From positions 3,162,001 to 3,226,000 of the forward strand of contig NZ_CP011853.1 of the NCBI RefSeq assembly GCF_001305675.1: a stretch of DNA of 64,000 nucleotides, written 5' to 3'. A program made the position numbers and the translations under genes. The stretch's first letter is position 1; each line of letters opens with the position of its first letter. Source of the DNA: Gordonia phthalatica. Its GTDB lineage: Bacteria; Actinomycetota; Actinomycetes; Mycobacteriales; Mycobacteriaceae. The notes below the pieces were generated by a model that worked only from the letters and a program-made list of their open reading frames with translations, did not search any database and was not told where the DNA came from. Of the stretch, positions 42,557-50,927 are shown piece after piece.

Positions 42557-43123
42557 GTGACGTCATCGCCTGATTCCGCGCCCGCCGCATTCTCGCAAGC
42601 CGATCTCGGCAACGCCCTCGCCCAGTGTCTCGCCTACACCGGCGACCTGCCGTGGGGCGCCCGCCCGACACTGTTCGCGCTGGTCCCCACCACTGTCCTG
42701 GCCGCGCAGGCTCCCGGCCTCATCGATCCCGACGACGACTCCGCGCTGAGTCCCGTGGTCCAGGAGACCGACTCCGACGACCTCGAAGAACTGCTGACGA
42801 CCGTCACCTGGCCGTCGTCCGTGGTGGGATGTGCCCTGGTCAGCGAGATCACACTCCTGCCGCCCGATGCGGAGGCCGATCTCGATGCGGCGCTGGAACC
42901 GTTGCTCGCCGATCCGGTCGCCGCGGACGAGGCCGCACGTCAGGCGGCGCAGGCCCATCCCGGTCGGCAGACCGCACGACTGGCCGCGGGCGTGCTCCGA
43001 AACGGCAAGCGGGTGGCGCTGCTGGCGCTCCGCGACGGCGACGCGCAGTCCGGCGAACTGCAGACGCACCCGAACCTGGCACCGAACCTGCTCGACGCTC
43101 TGGCGCAGACCCTGCACGGCTGA
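42557..43123 (+). CDS. PPA1309 family protein
   Basis: A 188-residue protein from GTG 42557, 6 nt after CACAAT, a -10-like hexamer. The sequence YTGDLPWGARPTLFALVPTT, followed by a run of acidic residues and ALSPVVQETDSDDLEELLTT, resembles the PPA1309 family, whose function is unknown. It is divergent from the UPF0182 gene, a pairing that recurs in actinobacteria. Confidence 0.75.
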   Translation: MTSSPDSAPAAFSQADLGNALAQCLAYTGDLPWGARPTLFALVPTTVLAAQAPGLIDPDDDSALSPVVQETDSDDLEELLTTVTWPSSVVGCALVSEITLLPPDAEADLDAALEPLLADPVAADEAARQAAQAHPGRQTARLAAGVLRNGKRVALLALRDGDAQSGELQTHPNLAPNLLDALAQTLHG

Positions 43124-43157
43124 CCGCAGGAGACCCTGACCGCGGGAAACCTCTGCG

Positions 43158-44198
43158 TCAGCAGTGCGGGAGCGGCTTGCCCTCGCCGAGCTTCGTGAGT
43201 GCGTCCATCGCGCCGGTCAGCGTCTCCACCTTCACCAGCTCGATGCCGTCGGGCGCGCCGTCGACGGCGGCCGCGCAGTTGCCCGCGGGGACCAGGAAGA
43301 CCGTGGCGCCCGCTGCGCTCGCCGCGTCGATCTTGTGCGGGATCCCGCCGATCTCGCCGACCTTGCCGTTCGGGTCGATGGTTCCGGTGCCTGCGATGAA
43401 CTTGCCATGCGACAGGTTCCCGGGCGTCATCTCGTCGATCACCGACAGCGTCAGCATCAGCCCGGCCGACGGCCCGCCGATCTGCCCGACGTTGAACGTG
43501 ATGTTCGTGTTCGGATCCGCGGCCAGCAGCGTCGGCGTGATGCCGAGGAGGGCCCGCCCGGCGTCGTCCTTGCGGGCGGCGAGCGTCACCTGCTGCGTCA
43601 GTCGCTGGTCGCCGCGCTGCACCACGATCTCGATCTGATCGCCCGGCTTGTGCTTCTTGAGGACGTCGAGCAGTGCCTGCGGCGTAGTGACCGACACCCC
43701 GGCGACGCTGACGATCCGGTCGTTCACCTTCAACTTGCCGGTCGCCGGACCGCCCTTGGCCACGTCTCCGACACCGAGGGCGATCGGCTTGTGGAGGTAG
43801 TTGAGCGCGGCGAGGGTCGCATTGAGCTCCGAGCCGGACATCTGGGCGTCGTTCTGCTGCTGCACCTGCTCCACGGTCTGGTCCGGCGGGAAGTACAGTT
43901 CGCGCGGCTGCATCTCATTGCTGCCCGACACCCACAGTCCGAGCGCCTGGAACAGGGTGAGTCCGTCGCGCAGCGAAACGGTCGTCAGATTCAGGTTGCC
44001 CTTGGGGTTCGGATCGACGGCGTTCGACACCGACACCACCGGTTTCCCATCGACCTCGCCAAGAGTGTTCACCGTGGGACCCGGTCCGAGTGCGACGTAC
44101 GGCACCCGGAGAGTCATCCCCGCGATGATGAAGGCGATGAGCAGGACCACCCCCACGACGAGCGTGGCGATGCGGCGATGGGCGGGCTTGATGGTCAC
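43158..44198 (-). CDS. PDZ domain protein with Lon-like (S16) protease domain
   Basis: A 346-residue protein. An N-terminal anchor (about 10-30) precedes a PDZ domain (about 125-205: VAKGGPATGKLKVNDRIVSV) and a C-terminal Lon-like protease domain with Ser244 in GGPSAGLML and Lys289 in GEIGGIPHKIDAA, the S16 catalytic dyad. This is the YlbL-type architecture. It is probably a membrane-tethered protease acting outside or at the membrane. It matches Rv3194c in locus order. Confidence 0.9.
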   Translation of the reverse strand: MTIKPAHRRIATLVVGVVLLIAFIIAGMTLRVPYVALGPGPTVNTLGEVDGKPVVSVSNAVDPNPKGNLNLTTVSLRDGLTLFQALGLWVSGSNEMQPRELYFPPDQTVEQVQQQNDAQMSGSELNATLAALNYLHKPIALGVGDVAKGGPATGKLKVNDRIVSVAGVSVTTPQALLDVLKKHKPGDQIEIVVQRGDQRLTQQVTLAARKDDAGRALLGITPTLLAADPNTNITFNVGQIGGPSAGLMLTLSVIDEMTPGNLSHGKFIAGTGTIDPNGKVGEIGGIPHKIDAASAAGATVFLVPAGNCAAAVDGAPDGIELVKVETLTGAMDALTKLGEGKPLPHC

Positions 44199-44256
44199 CC
44201 GGCCCAGGGTAATGCAGCGGCCTGCACAGAGCCCGCACGCGCACGCCCGCGACCGG

Positions 44257-44262
44257 TACCGT
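44257..44262 (+). promoter_or_regulatory. -10 box, leaderless start of the zincin-like gene
   Basis: TACCGT ends 7 nt before ATG 44270. Confidence 0.4.
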
Positions 44263-44269
44263 TGACGGT

Positions 44270-45709
44270 ATGAATGATCTGCCCTTCGGATTCTCGTCGT
44301 CGGACGACCGGGACAAAGACGACCAGAACAGCGGCAAGAACAGCGGCGCAGGCAACAGCGGCGGCAACGACCCGGCGAACCCCTTCGGCTTCGCGCTGGG
44401 CGACGGCGGCGCCGTGGACCCCTCCCAGCTCGGTCAGCTGTTCAGCCAGCTCGGCAACATGTTCAGCGGCATGGGCTCCGGGATGGCGAGCGGCGGTTCC
44501 GGTCCGGTGAACTACGACGTCGCCGCCAACCTGGCCCGGCAGCAGATCGGCGACTTCACGCCCATGCTCGACAAGGAGCATCAGGCCGTCGCCGACGCGG
44601 TCCGCCTCGCCGAGGTGTGGCTGGACGAACAGACGACGCTGCCCGCGGGGATCAGCACCACCGCCGCGTGGACTCCGGTGGACTGGTTGGAGAACACCAT
44701 GCCCACCTGGCGCACGCTGTGCGATCCGATCGCCGAGCAGATGGCGAAGACCGTCGACATGGGGTTGCCCGAAGAGGCCAAGGCATTCGCCGGTCCGATG
44801 ATGGCGATGATCGGCCAGCTCAGCGGCACCATGTACGGCACGCAGCTGGGGCAGGGACTCGGCCAGCTGGCCGGCGGCGTCCTGACCTCGACCGACATCG
44901 GCCTCCCCCTCGCCGGAGACCGGGTGGGCGTGCTGCTGCCCGAGGCGATCGCGAAGTTCGCGGAGGGCCTCGACCTGCCCGCCCAGGAGATCGTCGTGTT
45001 CCTCGCCGCTCGCGAGGCCGCGCACGTCCGACTGTTCACGCATGTGCCGTGGCTCAAGCAGCGCCTGCTCGCGACCGTCGAGGAGTATGCGCGCGGCATC
45101 CGCGTCGACCTCGGCGGACTGCAGAACCTGGCGACCGAGATCGACCCGCAGGAACTGTTCACCAATCCCGGCAAGCTCGAGGAGCTGATGGGATCGGCTG
45201 CGTCGTTCGAGCCCCAGACCACCCCCGAGCAGCAGGCGGCGCTGAGTCGACTGGAGACCCTCCTCGCCCTGATCGAGGGTTGGGTGGAACAGGTGGTGTC
45301 GAATGCTCTCGGCGGCCGCATCCCGAGCACGGCGGCCCTCACCGAGACGATGCGACGTCGCCGTGCGTCCGGAGGTCCGGCCGAGCAGACCTTCGCGACG
45401 CTGATCGGCATGGACCTGCGTCCCCGCAAACTCCGCGAGGCCGCCGCACTGTGGCGCGCACTCGTCGAAGCGTCCGACATCACCGTCCGCGACGGTGTGT
45501 GGGGTCACCCGGACCTGCTGCCCGACGCCGATGATCTCGACAATCCCGCGCGCTTCGTCGACCGCGTGATCGGCGGCGACACCTCCGGCATCGACGACGC
45601 GATCGCCGAACTGGAGCGTCAGTTCGCCGAAAAGGGCGGGACCACCGAGAACCCGAAGTCCGACGACAACCGCGGTGACGACGAAGACAAAGGCTCCGAC
45701 CAGGCCTGA
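44270..45709 (+). CDS. zinc-dependent metalloprotease-like protein (DUF2342/zincin_2)
   Basis: A 479-residue protein with an N-terminal Gly/Asn/Ser-rich low-complexity region (about 10-80), then a helical fold. The candidate metal motif reads R248-E-A-A-H252 in FLAAREAAHVRLFTHVPWL, with Arg where HExxH would have its first His. A charged tail (KSDDNRGDDEDKGSDQ) ends the protein. Family members are called putative hydrolases. It matches Rv3195. The catalytic state is uncertain given the Arg. Confidence 0.75.
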   Translation: MNDLPFGFSSSDDRDKDDQNSGKNSGAGNSGGNDPANPFGFALGDGGAVDPSQLGQLFSQLGNMFSGMGSGMASGGSGPVNYDVAANLARQQIGDFTPMLDKEHQAVADAVRLAEVWLDEQTTLPAGISTTAAWTPVDWLENTMPTWRTLCDPIAEQMAKTVDMGLPEEAKAFAGPMMAMIGQLSGTMYGTQLGQGLGQLAGGVLTSTDIGLPLAGDRVGVLLPEAIAKFAEGLDLPAQEIVVFLAAREAAHVRLFTHVPWLKQRLLATVEEYARGIRVDLGGLQNLATEIDPQELFTNPGKLEELMGSAASFEPQTTPEQQAALSRLETLLALIEGWVEQVVSNALGGRIPSTAALTETMRRRRASGGPAEQTFATLIGMDLRPRKLREAAALWRALVEASDITVRDGVWGHPDLLPDADDLDNPARFVDRVIGGDTSGIDDAIAELERQFAEKGGTTENPKSDDNRGDDEDKGSDQA

Positions 45710-45777
45710 TCGGCGTCGTTCGCAGAACTGTGGATAACTGATTCGCGGTAAATGCCGGACTCTGCAACGGTGACGGC

Positions 45778-46692
45778 ATGGCCGCTCGGGATGCTCTTCC
45801 GGTACTCACCGCCGGCACGCCGGTGCTCGCGAGAACCGATCGTCGGATTCACGTGGGCTCCGACCCGCGCACCGCACTCGTCATCGACGTACCGCCTGCG
45901 GTGACCATCGCGACGGTCGTCGCGGTGCTGCAGCGACTGCGGACTCCGCAGCGCTTCCTGCACCTGCGGCGGGCGGTGCGCTCCTCCGGGCTCACGGTGA
46001 CCGGGTTCTGGGCGATCGTCGACCAGTTGGTGTCCGCGGGTAAGGCGGTCCCACCGTCGGCCGTTCGGCAGCTCCCCCTCCGGGTCGGCGTCGTCGGACA
46101 CGGGGAGCTGGCGGGCCTGCTGCTCACCGAGCTGCCGCACGACGGTTACGCTGCCGTCCCGTACGACCCGGCCATCCTGTTCCGATCCGGCGAGAAGCGC
46201 CCGAATCTGGTGGTGATCGCAGACCAGCCGGTACCCGACCCCACCCTGTGGGAGCCGCTCGTCGCAGGCGCCGTCCCGCACCTGAGCACCTACCTGAACG
46301 ACGACGTCGGGGTGGTGGGACCGCTGGTCCTCCCCGGGCTGTCGAGCTGTCTGCGATGCGTGGACCTGTATCGCGCCGACCTGGACGAGCACTGGCCGAT
46401 GCTGGCGGCGACCCTGCACGGGGTGGCCGGCGCCGCCGCACCGGCGACCGGTCGGGCGACGGCGGCGATCGCGGCGGCTCAGATCGCCGAGATCGCGGTG
46501 CGTCTGCGGAACCGAACCGCGGATCCCCCGTCGATCACCGGACGGATCCTGGAGTTCCGGTCGTCGCCGAGCACTGTGACGTCGCTTCCGGCGCCGGTGC
46601 ACCCCCGCTGCGACTGTCAGCTGAACGACAGCGTGAGGCACGGATCGCGGACGTCAACTATTCTCGATCACGCGGCGAAAGGACTGAATTGA
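45778..46692 (+). CDS. ThiF-fold / TOMM leader-peptide-binding-like protein
   Basis: A 304-residue protein. The N-terminal 100 residues resemble a winged-helix/RRE-like part. A Rossmann-like segment starts at LRVGVVGHGELAGLLL (101-116). The segment PLVLPGLSSCLRCVDLYRADLDEHW (C191-x2-C194), plus C278-x-C280 in HPRCDC, matches the zinc-binding E1-like partner proteins of TOMM/cyclodehydratase systems. No YcaO enzyme or precursor peptide is adjacent. The gene overlaps the next one by TTGA. Confidence 0.72.
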   Translation: MAARDALPVLTAGTPVLARTDRRIHVGSDPRTALVIDVPPAVTIATVVAVLQRLRTPQRFLHLRRAVRSSGLTVTGFWAIVDQLVSAGKAVPPSAVRQLPLRVGVVGHGELAGLLLTELPHDGYAAVPYDPAILFRSGEKRPNLVVIADQPVPDPTLWEPLVAGAVPHLSTYLNDDVGVVGPLVLPGLSSCLRCVDLYRADLDEHWPMLAATLHGVAGAAAPATGRATAAIAAAQIAEIAVRLRNRTADPPSITGRILEFRSSPSTVTSLPAPVHPRCDCQLNDSVRHGSRTSTILDHAAKGLN

Positions 46693-48005
46693 GCGAGATC
46701 ACACGCGGTCAGGGACGGCGAAACGTCAAACTGGCATCTCTCCCGCTCGGCATGGCCGGGCGCGCAGCAGCAGGCCTCGGTCGACGCATCGCGGGCGCCA
46801 GCAAGGAAGAGGTCAGCGCCGACCTCATGAACAAGACCGCCGAGCAGCTCTTCGCCGTCCTCGGCGAACTCAAGGGCGGCGCGATGAAGGTCGGCCAGGC
46901 CCTCTCGATCATGGAGGCCGCGATCCCCGACGAGTTCGGTGAACCGTTCCGCGAAGCCCTCACCAAACTGCAGGCCGAAGCGCCGCCGCTCTCCGCCTCC
47001 GCCGTCCACAACGTCCTCGACCACCAGCTCGGCACCCGCTGGCGCGAGCGGTTCCGCGAGTTCAGCGACGAGCCGGCCGCCTCCGCCAGCATCGGACAGG
47101 TTCACAAGGCCGTCTGGTCGGATGGTCGCGAGGTCGCGGTCAAAGTGCAGTACCCGGGCGCCGACCACGCGTTGAAAGCCGACCTGAAGACCCTCAGCCG
47201 CATGTCCGGGCTCATTCAGAAGCTCTCCCCCGGCACCGACGTCAAGGGGATGGTCGACGAGTTGATCGACCGCACCGAGGACGAGCTCGACTACCTCGCC
47301 GAGGCCGACAACCAGCGTGCATTCGCCCGCGCCTTCGACGGCGACCCCGACTTCCTGGTCCCCAAGGTCGTCGCGAGCTCCCCCAAGGTGATGGTCTCCG
47401 AGTGGATCGACGGCATCCGCCTGTCGAAGCTCATCACCGACGGCACGCAGGAACAGCGCAACGACGCCGCCGCCAAGATGACGACCTTCGAGATCAGTTC
47501 GCCCGCTCGCGTCGGACTGCTGCACGGCGATCCGCATCCCGGCAACTTCTACGTGCTCGACGACGGCCGGTTCGGCATCCTGGACTTCGGCGCCGTGGGT
47601 CACTATCCGGACGGTCTGCCGCCCAAGACCGGGCAGATCCTGGCACTGGCTCGGGACAAGAAGTACGACGAGCTGCGCGAGATGATGGTGGACGCCAACT
47701 TCATCCAGGCCTCCCACGCGAACCGCGTGACGCCGGACGATCTGGCCAAGTACCTGCAGCCCTATGTGGATCCGCTGTACAGCGACACGTTCCACTTCAC
47801 CCGCAAGTGGCTGCAGCACGCCGCGGGCAAGGCCACCGATTTCAACGGCGACGTGTACAAGACGTCGCGGAACCTGAACGTCCCGCGCGAGTACGTGATG
47901 GTGTTCCGCGTGCTGATCGGCTGCGTGGGCATCGCCGCCCAGCTCGACGCCGAGGCACCCTACCGCGCCATCCTGCGCGAATGGATGCCCGGCATCGACG
48001 GCTGA
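46689..48005 (+). CDS. ABC1/AarF/UbiB family atypical kinase
   Basis: 438 residues from TTG 46689. The signature motifs are KVGQ (GGAMKVGQALS), the Ala-rich loop (AASASIGQVHKA), the VAVKVQYP lysine, HGDPHPGNF, and LDFGAVG. UbiB/ABC1 proteins are ATP-binding atypical kinases, often tied to isoprenoid-lipid metabolism. The coupled upstream TOMM-like gene and the order match Rv3196-Rv3197. GAAAGG precedes the start. Confidence 0.88.
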   Translation: MSEITRGQGRRNVKLASLPLGMAGRAAAGLGRRIAGASKEEVSADLMNKTAEQLFAVLGELKGGAMKVGQALSIMEAAIPDEFGEPFREALTKLQAEAPPLSASAVHNVLDHQLGTRWRERFREFSDEPAASASIGQVHKAVWSDGREVAVKVQYPGADHALKADLKTLSRMSGLIQKLSPGTDVKGMVDELIDRTEDELDYLAEADNQRAFARAFDGDPDFLVPKVVASSPKVMVSEWIDGIRLSKLITDGTQEQRNDAAAKMTTFEISSPARVGLLHGDPHPGNFYVLDDGRFGILDFGAVGHYPDGLPPKTGQILALARDKKYDELREMMVDANFIQASHANRVTPDDLAKYLQPYVDPLYSDTFHFTRKWLQHAAGKATDFNGDVYKTSRNLNVPREYVMVFRVLIGCVGIAAQLDAEAPYRAILREWMPGIDG

Positions 48006-48127
48006 GCACGCCCGGCCCGCGGCGGTTTCGACACGGCCCGCTTGATGATTGATTCCCGGTGATCAGAAGGGGCTGAAGTCGGTGGTTCGCCGGAAGGGGG
48101 CCTTCCCGCACCACGTGTCGGCGAGTC

Positions 48128-48185
48128 GCACCACTTGTGTTTCTCGCACTCGGTCGCGACTGAGTGCGGGAAACACAAGTGGTGC
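48128..48185. repeat. 58-bp near-perfect palindrome
   Basis: 48128-48151 and 48162-48185 are 24-bp inverted repeats with one G-U-type mismatch. The central 10 bp are themselves mostly palindromic (GTCGCGAC), so almost no loop remains. It lies between the ABC1 kinase gene and the convergent whiB7. It could serve as a terminator, but its length is unusual. Confidence 0.7.
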
Positions 48186-48225
48186 TCCTGGTCGACAGAT
48201 GGTGCGGCCATGTCGCTCCGCTCCA

Positions 48226-48495
48226 TCAACCCGCGAGTCCCTCGCGCTTCCGCGGGCGGCCGCGCGGCCGCTTGCGGGCGATGATGACGCCGCGGTCGAG
48301 GATCTCCCCGCCCCAGACACCCCAGGGCTCCTCGCGTTCGAGCGCGGCGTCCAGGCAGGCGGTCTGCAGCGGGCACTCGCGGCAGAGGCTCTTGGCCTCT
48401 TCCAGCTGGCTCGGCTGATCGGCGAACCACAGGTCCGCGTCGTTGTCGGTGCTCTGACAGGGCAGTTCTATTCGGGGAATGGTCAAGGTAGACAA
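48226..48495 (-). CDS. whiB7: WhiB7 transcriptional regulator
   Basis: 89 residues from TTG 48495. The Fe-S cysteines lie in LPCQSTDND and SLCRECPLQTACL, followed by GVWGGE and a C-terminal AT-hook RGRPRK. WhiB7 activates intrinsic antibiotic-resistance genes with the primary sigma factor. The start aligns with the mycobacterial protein (STLTIPR against SVLTVPR). An open frame continues upstream but is non-homologous. The leader contains a uORF and an attenuator. Confidence 0.92.
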   Translation of the reverse strand: MSTLTIPRIELPCQSTDNDADLWFADQPSQLEEAKSLCRECPLQTACLDAALEREEPWGVWGGEILDRGVIIARKRPRGRPRKREGLAG

Positions 48496-48560
48496 AGTAA
48501 GTCGGCTTTCTCGTCGCAGATGCTTTTCGGGTGAACCCGAACCGCCTGCCGGAAAGCAGA

Positions 48561-48596
48561 AGGCCACGGGTTCGCTATCGCGATTCGCCGTGGCCT
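48561..48596 (-). promoter_or_regulatory. whiB7 leader attenuator hairpin
   Basis: AGGCCACGG (48561-48569) and CCGTGGCCT (48588-48596) form a 9-bp stem in the leader. On the minus strand it is followed by TCTGCTTTCC, which suits an intrinsic terminator upstream of whiB7. Confidence 0.7.
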
Positions 48597-48611
48597 GGAA
48601 TGTTCCGCTGG

Positions 48612-48630
48612 GGTCTCTACGGATGAGACC
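48612..48630 (-). promoter_or_regulatory. hairpin across the uORF stop in the whiB7 leader
   Basis: GGTCTC and GAGACC form a 6-bp stem. The uORF TAG (48619-48617) lies inside it, so a ribosome at the uORF end would melt it and could redirect folding toward or away from the attenuator. Confidence 0.5.
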
Positions 48631-48736
48631 TTGTGAGGGACGTCGTACTGCCGTCCTTGCGGGCCACGGGGAATCGCCGGCGCGCTCGCGCCAGATGTGC
48701 TGCGGGTGCAGCGATATGTACGGCCTGCCACTTCAT
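48617..48736 (-). CDS. upstream ORF (leader peptide) of whiB7
   Basis: 39 residues from ATG 48736 to TAG 48619-48617, with GAAGGAAGGG just upstream. It starts MKWQAVHIAAPAAHLARARR and ends SLTRSHP; it is basic and not conserved with any family that I recognise. Its position matches the uORFs that control whiB7 by translation-dependent attenuation in other actinobacteria. Confidence 0.75.
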   Translation of the reverse strand: MKWQAVHIAAPAAHLARARRRFPVARKDGSTTSLTRSHP

Positions 48737-48827
48737 TGGTCGACTCCCTTCCTTCTCGTTTGGCTCGCTGTAACACGTACCGGTCACGGCACAGGAAGAT
48801 CCCGCGCTGCTCTCAAGTACTCCTCGT

Positions 48828-48856
48828 ACTCTAGGCGGACGACGAAATGTGCACAA
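48828..48856 (-). promoter_or_regulatory. whiB7 promoter with AT-rich activator element
   Basis: On the minus strand: -35 TTGTGC (48856-48851), 17-bp spacer, -10 TAGAGT (48833-48828). The A-rich segment AGAAAATAA directly upstream of the -35, where WhiB7 binds in related species, overlaps the last codons of uvrD2. Confidence 0.7.
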
Positions 48857-48857
48857 C

Positions 48858-50897
48858 TTATTTTCTACCTGCGGTTTTACCCGGCAAGGCGGAATCGACG
48901 ACGGCGATGACCGCGGCACCGATCTCGTCCGTGCGAGCTCTGCCGAACCCGCGGACCTTCGCGAGGTCCTCGAGCGTGGTCGGCACCGCGGTCGCGATGG
49001 TGCGGACCATCGTCTTGCTCATCACGTTCGACTCCATGATCTCGTGCGACTCCGCGAACTCCTTGCGCCACACGGTCAGCGCCTTCAGGACGTCCGGATC
49101 CGGTTCGGTGCGCTCGGGCAGCGGTTCCAAGTCCAGGCCGGCCGACGGCGCGGGCACCAGGGCGTCGAGGAATCGGGACCGACGGCGCTTGGTGCCGCGC
49201 CCCTCCCCTCGCGAGAGGCTCCACGACAGGTGCAGGTGCTCGCGCGCTCGAGTGATGCCGACGTAGAAGAGCCGACGTTCCTCCTCCACCTCGTCGACGG
49301 TCTTCGAGGCGCGGCCCAGCGGCATGGATCCCTCGTGCAGTCCGGTCAGGAAGACCGCATCCCACTCGAGGCCCTTCGCCGCGTGCATCGACGACAGGGT
49401 GACGCCGCCGCCGATCGGCGCGTGCCGCATCCGCGAACGTTCGTCGAGCTTGCCGACGACACCGGCGAAGTCCAGTTCCGGCGCTTCGGAGGCGATGGTC
49501 TCGACGATCTCGACCAAGCGCAACAACTGCTGCCATCGCGCGCGGGCGTTGGCGCCCTTCGGCTCGGACTCGGTGAGCCCCACCTGGTGCAGCGCGTGCC
49601 GGACTGCGTCGACGGGCTGCATGGGCGGCGGCGGACCGCCCGCGAGGGAGGTGAGTCGTCGCATCGCCGCCACGATCTCGGGTCGTTCGAAGAAGCTCTG
49701 CGCGCCGCGGACCTGGTAGTCGATGCCTGCCTCCGCCAGCGCCTCCTCGTAGGCCTCGGACTGGGCGTTCACGCGGTACAGCACGGCGATCTCGGAGGCG
49801 GGCACCCCTGCGCGGATCCGTTTGCGGATCTCGGCGACCACACCGACCACCTCGGAGATCTCGTCGTCGTAGCCCGCGAACACCGGTTCGGGACCGGCGT
49901 CGCGCTGCCCCACCAGCTGCAGTCGGGTGCCTGCGATCCGCCCGCGGGCCTTGCCGATGGCCTCGTTGGCCAGGTTCACCACCTGCGGGGTGGACCGGTA
50001 GTCGCGCTGCAGGCGGACGAGCGTCGCGTCCGGGAACCGTCGCGTGAAATCCAGCAGGTACGACGGCGTGGCGCCGGTGAAGCTGTAGATCGTCTGGTTG
50101 GCGTCGCCGACGACGGTGAGGTCGTCGCGGCCGCCGAGCCACGCGTCGAGCAGATTCTGCTGGATCGGCGTGACGTCCTGGTACTCGTCCACCACGAAGC
50201 TGCGGTAGCGCGACCGGAACTCCTCGCCGATCGACGGATCGGACTGCAGGATCATCGTCGTGTAGATGAGCAGGTCCTCGAAGTCGAGGAGGCGGTCGCC
50301 GTTCGGTGCGACCTTCGCGGCCTCGTACGCGGCGAACACCTGCATCACCGTCCGCGGATCGGTCGGCACGTCCCGGTGTGCGCGCTGCGCGGCGTCGGCG
50401 TACTGGTCCGGCCCGATCGCCGACGACTTGGCCCACTCGATCTCCGAGGACAGATCGCGCAACAGGTCGCGATCGGACACGTCGATCCCGACCTCGCGCG
50501 CCACCCGCGCCACCATCCGGAACTTGTGTTCCAGGAGGTCCCAGCGCAGGTCGCCGAAGGTCATCGGCCAGAAGTAGCGGAGTTGACGCATGGCTGCGGC
50601 GTGGAAGGTCTGCGCGGCGACCGAGTTCCCCGGCCCCGAGACACCGAGGGAGGCGAGTCGCTCCCGCATCTCGGCCGCAGCCCTCGAGGTGAAGGTGACG
50701 GCCAGGACCTGCTCGGGATTGACCTGCCCCGATTCGACGAGGTGCGCGATCCGCCGCGTGATGGTGCGCGTCTTGCCGGTCCCGGCGCCGGCGAGGACGC
50801 AGACCGGCCCCCGGGGTGCGAGGACGGCTTCGAGCTGGTCGGGATCCAGTCCCGCCGTCGCTCCGCCTTCCACCCGCTGTCCCATCGCCGTCGTCAT
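48858..50897 (-). CDS. uvrD2: ATP-dependent DNA helicase UvrD2
   Basis: A 679-residue superfamily 1 helicase: Walker A GAGTGKT, DEYQD, GDANQTIYSFTGA, and HAAKGLEWDAVFL, with an HRDC-type domain over the last 75 residues (LEDLAKVRGFGRARTDEIG). Mycobacterial UvrD2 has a tetracysteine element between helicase and HRDC; here that linker (about 590-615) has no cysteine. ATG 50897 follows TAGGAG. It is a 3'-5' translocase and repair helicase. Confidence 0.92.
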   Translation of the reverse strand: MTTAMGQRVEGGATAGLDPDQLEAVLAPRGPVCVLAGAGTGKTRTITRRIAHLVESGQVNPEQVLAVTFTSRAAAEMRERLASLGVSGPGNSVAAQTFHAAAMRQLRYFWPMTFGDLRWDLLEHKFRMVARVAREVGIDVSDRDLLRDLSSEIEWAKSSAIGPDQYADAAQRAHRDVPTDPRTVMQVFAAYEAAKVAPNGDRLLDFEDLLIYTTMILQSDPSIGEEFRSRYRSFVVDEYQDVTPIQQNLLDAWLGGRDDLTVVGDANQTIYSFTGATPSYLLDFTRRFPDATLVRLQRDYRSTPQVVNLANEAIGKARGRIAGTRLQLVGQRDAGPEPVFAGYDDEISEVVGVVAEIRKRIRAGVPASEIAVLYRVNAQSEAYEEALAEAGIDYQVRGAQSFFERPEIVAAMRRLTSLAGGPPPPMQPVDAVRHALHQVGLTESEPKGANARARWQQLLRLVEIVETIASEAPELDFAGVVGKLDERSRMRHAPIGGGVTLSSMHAAKGLEWDAVFLTGLHEGSMPLGRASKTVDEVEEERRLFYVGITRAREHLHLSWSLSRGEGRGTKRRRSRFLDALVPAPSAGLDLEPLPERTEPDPDVLKALTVWRKEFAESHEIMESNVMSKTMVRTIATAVPTTLEDLAKVRGFGRARTDEIGAAVIAVVDSALPGKTAGRK

Positions 50898-50927
50898 GCT
50901 CCTACAGTCTCACGCCCCTGTGACAAT

